A stretch of DNA of 64,000 bases from Rhizophlyctis rosea. Taxonomy: Eukaryota > Chytridiomycota > Chytridiomycetes > Rhizophlyctidales > Rhizophlyctidaceae. A program made the position numbers and the translations under genes. The stretch is taken from positions 1-64,000 of the forward strand of contig JADGJC010000143.1 in NCBI GenBank assembly GCA_027596075.1, given 5' to 3'. Below, one piece after another: positions 57,594 through 64,000 of the stretch (its first letter is position 1; each line of letters opens with the position of its first letter). The notes below the pieces were generated by a model. The model did not search any database, had not been told where the DNA came from, and saw only the letters and a list, made by a program, of their open reading frames with translations.

Positions 57594-60500
57594 AGGTAGA
57601 GAGGCTAGGATGATCGGAGTACGTCTTGAAACCTGCTGGTCGGTCAAGATAGGTACACCGTTTTGGTGATAGATACGGACGCGCGCGACGAATTATGAAA
57701 ACATCAATCAGAAAGGAGATGCAAGGGGACGCGATCGTGCCCAATGGTCCTCCCAAACGGGGGCATCAACCACCAAAAAGGGGTTGCCTTGCTGACTCCG
57801 AGTGTTGTGTTATGTTGAAAGGGTATGCGATGGGCGAGTCTGAGGTGATGTGGTGAAAGGTTAGATAGCTCTTCTGTGGGGATGAGGACTTGGATGCGGA
57901 GGGAGGGTGGTGATTGGTGGAATGAAGCGTTAACTTTGATATGCAGATATAAACAGGGGCTGAGATGAATTTTTGGACTGAATTGACGTGGGGAGCGAGG
58001 TTTTCAATCCTCTTTTATGGACTTTTCAGGTTGATCCATCCTTCTGGGAAAGTGACGACCCTCCGGAACAAAAGCTCAGTACCTTCGGATCCCGTTCCCT
58101 GCTTTTTGTCATCGTCGGTTTCAGTTTGCATTGGATACGACCCATTCTCGGGACCTTCTACAATTGTCATTCATATACTTCAAGTTCGATGCTGTATTCG
58201 TGCTGTAGATTGTTGGTCATGGCCCCTCCCCACGGTGTGGTTTCAGACCAGCGCGAAATGTGAATGTCATCCATGAGCAGTTGTGGCTTAGGCGACGCGT
58301 TTCTCAATCATGGCACCCAACTCACCCACTTTGGGGTTCATAACTGATGGAGATTTGGTTGGGCGAACCAATATCCCTCAAATGCTGCGCATTGTGTTCC
58401 AAACTTGGTTCGTATCAAGCGAACAACGGATACCATCGTGCATGCGGCACGAGATGGGATACCCGAAAGGAACCTTTGGTGCGGCGCAAAGTCTGCGCCA
58501 CTTGATCCCATTTGCAGTCGCCTGTGCTGCAGAAGTTGTGCACAAATTTCCTGTGAATCTGCATTGTGACAATTCGTTCGCGATGTTAGGGGTATCAAGA
58601 TGGAAGTGTAAAGCCTGCTGTGTGTCTGTCGATTGGGTCCAATTGAGCTTAGCATTGATAGCATGTAGAGTATTTGACGCTGATGGTCAGGCGACGTGGA
58701 TGACGCCTTGCTGACGTCTTTCTGACGACAAAGACCAACAATCCTATCCATGTGAAACACGAAATGTATCGCACGACTTCATCAAAATGCTTGTTGATGC
58801 CCTTCTGCTGCACCTGCTACATCAACGGCGGCTGTGTCGGAGGTGGCCCGATATATGTTCTGAACACCATGAGACTCCGTAATTTATTAGTGACAGGTAA
58901 TGACACATCATGCGTGGCTGACAGGCCCTAGAACAACCCTTTAGTGGCAAATGGGCGCGTATTGAGCCGCGAACTTACTTCCCAAGTCAAATTTTGCGGC
59001 TTGAAAAATAGACACCGCGCCGCTCAGGTATGGCCCACAGCCTCATCGATGAGGGGCCCTCAACTTGATTGGTCTGAAATGATTGCTAGTTGAGACTGAG
59101 CGCCAGATATCGCAATAACTTTGGCTTAGCACCCTCATGATGACGTCCCGATGCCATCAATACCATCTGGCGGCGAGAGCATCGCGCCAAATGGATTGTG
59201 TGCACCCGCGCCCGCATGATAGAGCTGGCACCAGCGACGCCCCTCAAATCATTGCGCAGAGGCTCGGGACTCGTTGCAATGACATGTGTCATGGACGCAT
59301 CGGGAACATTTGAAATCACTGTAATGGGTTTTGATTGCTGCGGTCACTCACTGGCGGTTTGAACTCCTCGCAGTTTCGCCTCCAATTTATGCACCCGGCT
59401 TGGTAAACTCGGGGCATCGATAAGATTTTGATGATGCTTGCCCGCCCACCAATGATAAGGAAGCGTGACGAGTGGCGAATGACTGCTGAGTCCACGAAAC
59501 ACCATTTCATTAATCGCGCTCATCGATAACATTGCATTTTGAACGTCGCCACTAGCACGCAGATGCATGCAGTTTAAGGCACATGACATTAAAATTCACG
59601 AAACTTTACGAGGCGCGGATGCGATGCAGGTTTCTCACCTTTGGCGCGCACTGTACGCAACTATTCTCAACTTGCAAATTTGTGACAATTCTCTGCACCC
59701 CACTCGTTCCTCCACCTTCCAAATGTTCGCTTGCAAGTCAAAACGTCGAAATCCCCCAGCTCAATCAGATTTGTATAAATAAGCGACCACTCCCATGGAG
59801 CCCCGTCCATGCTTACCCACACCCCTCATACCATACCTCCCTTTTCCCCCTCTCCTTAAAGCTCCTTCCTCTCTTGCTTACCTATCTAACTCTCTGATAC
59901 ACCGTACATGGTTGCGGGTATCAGAGCTTCTGCAACGACTGCATGGCAACCCCTTTTTGATGGTTGATGGCCTCCATTCGGGAGGACATTGGACCGCGGT
60001 GTCCCCTTGCATGCCTCTCCAACCGTACTCCTCACTCACTTCGCTCGCTTTCTCGGACGCACCATCATAAACCACCACCATCCTGCCACACAAGGGTATC
60101 GAACTTCGGATACTAACGTCCCCCCTTTCCCCAACCTATTAGTTTCAGCTCCGCCGACGGTCCCTTCCAAATCAGATTGTTGCGAATCCTTTCTGTCAAA
60201 TTAGATCAAATCATCTTTCTGTCAAATATATCAGATAGTTTCCGTCTATCACTTTCACTATTTCTGTTCCTAATGTTCCTTCGCGCTATTTCTTTCCATA
60301 TTGTTTATTTCGAGTTATTTCAAATCTCAACCGACCGTCTCCTTGTGAGGCATCTCCGACTCTACCTCTTCGGGGATGATAAGGTCACAACCCCCGCGGG
60401 TTCCTAGGTGGACGCCTGGCTGTTTCATCAGGTACGTGTCTGAGTTGCATCATATTTCTCTATGCGTTGTGGTATGGACGGTGGTGGTTGACGGTCGATG

Positions 60501-60720
60501 GAAGAAAGGTGAGTGTCTTATATATGATTGGTCGTCACACATGAATATCATGGTCATTACTATACATCGCACGATGTCGTTGCTCCCTCATACACACCCA
60601 CTCTCATTACCCTTTCACTTGAGAAGGCACACATCCAGCTCCACGAACGAGCTTTGGCTTTACGTCCATCCTTGCACGTTTGCCGTCGACATATTCGACA
60701 CGTTGAGCAGATGCTTCCCT
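57594..60720. other. Long region without supported genes
   Basis: Several 60-140-codon frames overlap on both strands (57965-58276, 58310-58714, 59795-60070) without splice or family support. A TATAAATA box at about 59776 precedes a pyrimidine-rich stretch, so an unrecognised transcript may start there. Confidence 0.4.
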
Positions 60721-61005
60721 CCCGCGGCCTCCAAGATCCAACACGAAGGGGTCTCGAACGGTCTTCCTATCCCGCGGCCTCCAAGATCCAACAAGAAGGG
60801 GTCTCGAACGGTCTCCCTCTCCCGCGGCCTCCAAGATCGAACATGAAGGGGTCTCGAACGGTCTTGGTCTCCCGCGATCTCCAAGATCCAACATGATGGG
60901 GTCGGAACGGCGCCCTTCGCGCGACCTCCAAGATCCAACATGATGAGGTCCGGCTTGCTCTCCCGCGGCCCCCAAGATCCAAACATAAGGGGTCAAATTC
61001 TTTGC
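60721..61005. repeat. Minisatellite, 50-bp unit, six copies
   Basis: Units begin CCCGCGGCCTCCAAGATC at 60721, 60771, 60821 and 60871, with more diverged units at 60918 and 60962. The first four are spaced exactly 50 bp and include AAGGGGTCTCGAACGGTCT. The minus strand has no stop in any frame across the core, since a 50-bp unit shifts frame each time. Confidence 0.9.
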
Positions 61006-61340
61006 GCTGGCTCTCCGGCTTCCGCGTCTCACGTTCTGGGACACGGCATCAAAGCTCCACCACCCTCGAAGATCACGCACCTCTCTTGAGTCTGCATTAC
61101 TCATCCTTCTGTATTCTACCAAACACAGTGTCAACATCTCCAACTCACCGAGGCCGGACACGCTGGCAAGAGCCGCTTGTACGCACCTCTTTTTGTTATT
61201 CCCTCTGACTCTCTTCGGAGGTCACTAGACTCCTTTTTGGAGTCGGCGCCCCACGCGCGTGGTGGTCTCTTGGGTACGGACCCGGAGATTAAATGCTAAT
61301 CTTCAGCGATGAAGTGATCAAGTCTGTAATATAGTCGGTT

Positions 61341-61490
61341 CCTCTTCCTTTGCCATTCCTATCGTCGTCCACCATTTTTCTTTTCCTTTGCTATTCCTCT
61401 CGTTCGCCATCTCTCTTTTCCTTTGCCATTCCTCTCTCGTCATTCGCCACCTCCCTCCTCGCTTGCCATTCCTCTCGCTCTTCACCATCA
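61341..61490. repeat. Degenerate pyrimidine-rich tandem repeat
   Basis: About four units of roughly 37-44 bp containing CTTTGCCATTCCTCTCGT and CGCCATCT, on a nearly pure C/T strand. Units start near 61341, 61381, 61415 and 61459. Confidence 0.7.
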
Positions 61491-63067
61491 TCCTCATCTT
61501 TCCTCTTTAGTGAGTCGTTCCAGTTCGCAGTAAACAATCTTCTCCCACTATTAAGGGCGCTACGGGCGGCCATAGTCGCTGTTGAGCCGACCCTTTCCCT
61601 ACCGTTTACCTTCATCTCCATTAACCCTAGTTTGTAGACGCTCTTCCCGCTTTTTTCTCATATTTTACCATGTCCTTTCCTGGCATACATTGCTAGAGGG
61701 ACTGTCGCACTCTCACCTCTCATCTTCCTTTCCACACCGTCGGAACTATTCACATTTCTCGCTGACACAAGCCCCATAGCCAGTATTGTCTTGGGGTACG
61801 TCAATCCTCCTTTGCACGCTGTCGAAACCACTCTCATCTCCCACGGACACATCTTCACGCCGTTTTTTATGGCAAGAGGACAGTCAGACCACCCATTTTC
61901 TTTCGTGCTCATTCGAAGTCAACTTTCTACTACTCTCTTTTGACGATTATTCTCTACCTGCAAATTGTGGGAGGGAGCGTCCTTTGTGATATTCGATCTC
62001 CTTTTTTCTTCCAAGCTGGCATGACCCGGAGTACGCAACTGCGGCACGGGTTTTGTTATTCTCTTTGTAGATCCAGTTCTTTTGATATTCCGGTGAGTGT
62101 CGTTTTTTGCATCTGGTTGTGACATCTTCCGGGGTGGTGGGGCTCTCCGATGAGGTATGTATTCTTGATGCGGTATCGTCGTGTTGCTGCTGATTCCTCC
62201 CGACACTGCAGAAGGTGCGGACGGATGTAGCAATAGCAGTAGTGGCGCGTGACGCACTTCTTGTACTATAAAAGTATATATAATAGACCAGTATATGATT
62301 GATGCCCTGCCATTACCATTTAAAGTACCTGCTTCTCCGAAACTATCATAAGTGCATTCATGATTGATTGCGGAATAGATGCTCGCAACGAGACTGAATC
62401 GCGCCAGGGTCCTAGTGCACAAGCCACAACCCCCTACCGACAGGACCATAAATTGGAGTTCATTCAGCACGTCGGACGAGAAGGAATGTTACAACCAATC
62501 TCGTTGCGTTCAATGTTGCAACTCATGTCATTGCACTGGTAACAATGCTGTTGTATTCTCGGATGCTCGGACAAACCTATTCTCGGATAATATGTCTCCG
62601 TCGAGGGTTCTGAAACATTCAGGAGTGATTTCGCATACTTCGCCGCAAGACTCCCATGGCCTCGGCGCCACAAAGACGTGTCATCTTCGACAAACCATAA
62701 CCTCCCCGAACGTAGCAGTAAGATCCTCTTTCATTAATCGAAGTTTGGATTTGAGCTCCGGATGAAACCCGATGTTAGAGATTTTCGGTTGAATAGACGG
62801 ACTAAAGCTCCTTGTCGGAGGCGCTGAAGCGATGATCATGTTTATGATGATTTCGCGTCAGAAGGAGGGAGGACAATATTTTTCGGTCGTGGGTTTTCAT
62901 CTAACCCAATGTTCTGACATGTTTGAACACTGCACATGAGATATTCCTATTATGAAGGATTCTGCATATATCCCAACCATGCCTCATCTTCCTAACAGAA
63001 TCTGCGCTTTGTTTCCACCTTCCCGCGAACTTCGCCATTCAGAGCGTCAATTGTTTAAACCGCAACA
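61491..63067. other. Region without supported genes
   Basis: Only short frames on both strands. TATAAAAGTATATATAATA occurs at about 62266-62284. The last 200 bp would be the promoter of the membrane protein gene. Confidence 0.45.
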
Positions 63068-64000
63068 ATGGATCCCTTAAAAGTAGTCCCGGTCTCGTAC
63101 ATGATGAACGGCCTCAACATCTCGCTCTCCCTCTACTTTGCCTTGAAAACTGCCAACATCGCCTTCCGCCGCCGCACGTATCTATGGTTCATCCTCCTTA
63201 CCCTCCACGTTGCGCTATTCCTCAGCACTGTCGAGACGGTGTCGGATCCATTGATTTGGGGGACATGTGATAAAGGGGGAATGTTTGGCTGTTTTATGTG
63301 AGTGCGATTGCGACTTGCTTCTTGTATGACGCACCGGTTTTCTCATTGGTGAGCGATGGATAGGTACGGACTGTTTTATTTGGGTGTAGTCAGTGTGGGC
63401 TTTCTACGATTGTGGGTTGTCAGTTCGAAGCGAAGCATTTACTTGTGGATTTGGGGTGCTTGTGGGGCTGCTATTATTGGAAGCTACGGCGCTCTTTGTG
63501 GACGTGAGTATTAGGACCCTTTTCTTGTTCCAATGCGTCCAACGCTTACAAATTATTTCCTTTCCAGCAAGCAAACATTTTCTGGTTCCTACCCTCATGA
63601 TCTGCGTCCCAACTGTTCCGCGTGCAGGCAATCTTGCCGTCACGATAACTCAAATGGCATGCAGCGTCATCATCGTCGTTGCGCATATTGTCGAGATTTG
63701 GATCTTCATGCGCAAGACCACCAATGATCGAAGCATGAGCGGATTAGTGAAATACTTCCGCGACTTGGTGTTATGCATCGTTCCTGCTGCGATCGTTACG
63801 TTTGCATGCAGTTTGGCAACTTTGTTTACGGATAGCAGTAAGTATACAATTTTCATTGACGTCCTTTTTGGATTTTGCATAGTGTCCTGACCAAAACTCT
63901 GTAATTTGCAGCTATGTTTATGCCCCTGGTTCTGTCTCAATCGCTCGCCGAAGCAGCCTTGATGTACGAAGCCAGCATGTTGCTGATCAACAACTCCGGC
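63068..64000 (+). CDS. Polytopic membrane protein, 3' truncated by the window
   Basis: The ATG at 63068 begins MDPLKVVPVSYMMNGL. Exons end at about 63299 (GTGAGTGCG), 63502 (GTGAGTATT) and 63839 (GTAAGTATA), with matching acceptors. The joined protein has at least six hydrophobic helices: YMMNGLNISLSLYFALK, YLWFILLTLHVALFLST, GLFYLGVVSVGFLRLWV, IYLWIWGACGAAIIGSY, ITQMACSVIIVVAHIVEIW and DLVLCIVPAAIVTFACSL, followed by SQSLAEAALMYEASML at the edge. The layout and loop SMSGLVKYFRDL suggest a seven-helix receptor-like or transporter-like protein, but no family was recognised. The 3' part lies outside the window. Confidence 0.75.

Noticed and set aside
60607..61161. 184-codon minus-strand ORF through the minisatellite
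   Set aside because: Openness is explained by the repeat unit having no stop in any frame; it is not evidence of a gene by itself.
1..64000. CRISPR arrays, bacterial operons, phage or plasmid genes
   Set aside because: None seen; gene structure and splice sites are eukaryotic throughout.

Overview
The window is nuclear DNA of a filamentous or zoosporic fungus. The protein-coding genes are dense with short GT...AG introns (mostly 45-100 nt), and they include typical fungal families: a Nma111-type HtrA protease with a nuclear signal, a C2H2 regulator, a Ran1/Ksp1-type kinase and a multi-domain hybrid histidine kinase. A plant-type FAAH amidase, a PDXDC1-like protein, a fold-type III alanine racemase and tandem-kinase hybrid histidine kinases are easier to reconcile with an early-diverging fungus (for example a chytrid) than with yeasts. 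That placement is inference, not proof.

Layout. 1-7.5 kb is decayed DNA: a frame-broken gene running off the left edge, a degenerate pair of about 105-bp direct repeats 1 kb apart, hairpins, and a second broken acidic/basic ORF. 7.6-16.5 kb holds two well-supported plus-strand genes, the amidase (13 exons) and the double hybrid histidine kinase (about 18 exons including a 9-nt microexon). 16.5-18.8 kb has no supported gene. 18.8-20.8 kb is one Ser/Pro-rich ORF. 21.6-28.7 kb is minus strand: unassigned exons, a PDXDC1-like protein and an alanine racemase with one frameshift. 29.6-30.4 kb is a two-exon WW-domain protein with a Gly/His/Lys-rich tail. 30.7-33.2 kb (minus) is a many-intron protein with a KH-like segment. 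33.6-37.5 kb is the Nma111-type protease. 40.1-42.3 kb is a C2H2 factor. 42.6-45.3 kb (minus) has a frame-broken F-box-like gene and an RNase T2 fragment. 48.4-52.6 kb (minus) has a thermonuclease-fold protein, a small hypothetical protein and a kinase. From 52.6 to 63 kb there is little coding signal, but there is an assembly gap with a false duplication, an intron-containing tRNA-Val(CAC) and two minisatellites. The window ends inside a polytopic membrane protein gene.

The genes do not form an obvious pathway or cluster; neighbours look unrelated, as is usual in fungal genomes. The most interesting points are the double histidine kinase with its microexon, the single frameshift in an otherwise intact alanine racemase, the KWKGG-type tail of the WW protein, the 50-bp minisatellite open in all three minus frames, and the artefactual duplication around the N gap. 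Exon joins were made by eye from splice consensus plus family conservation. Gene starts are the least certain element.
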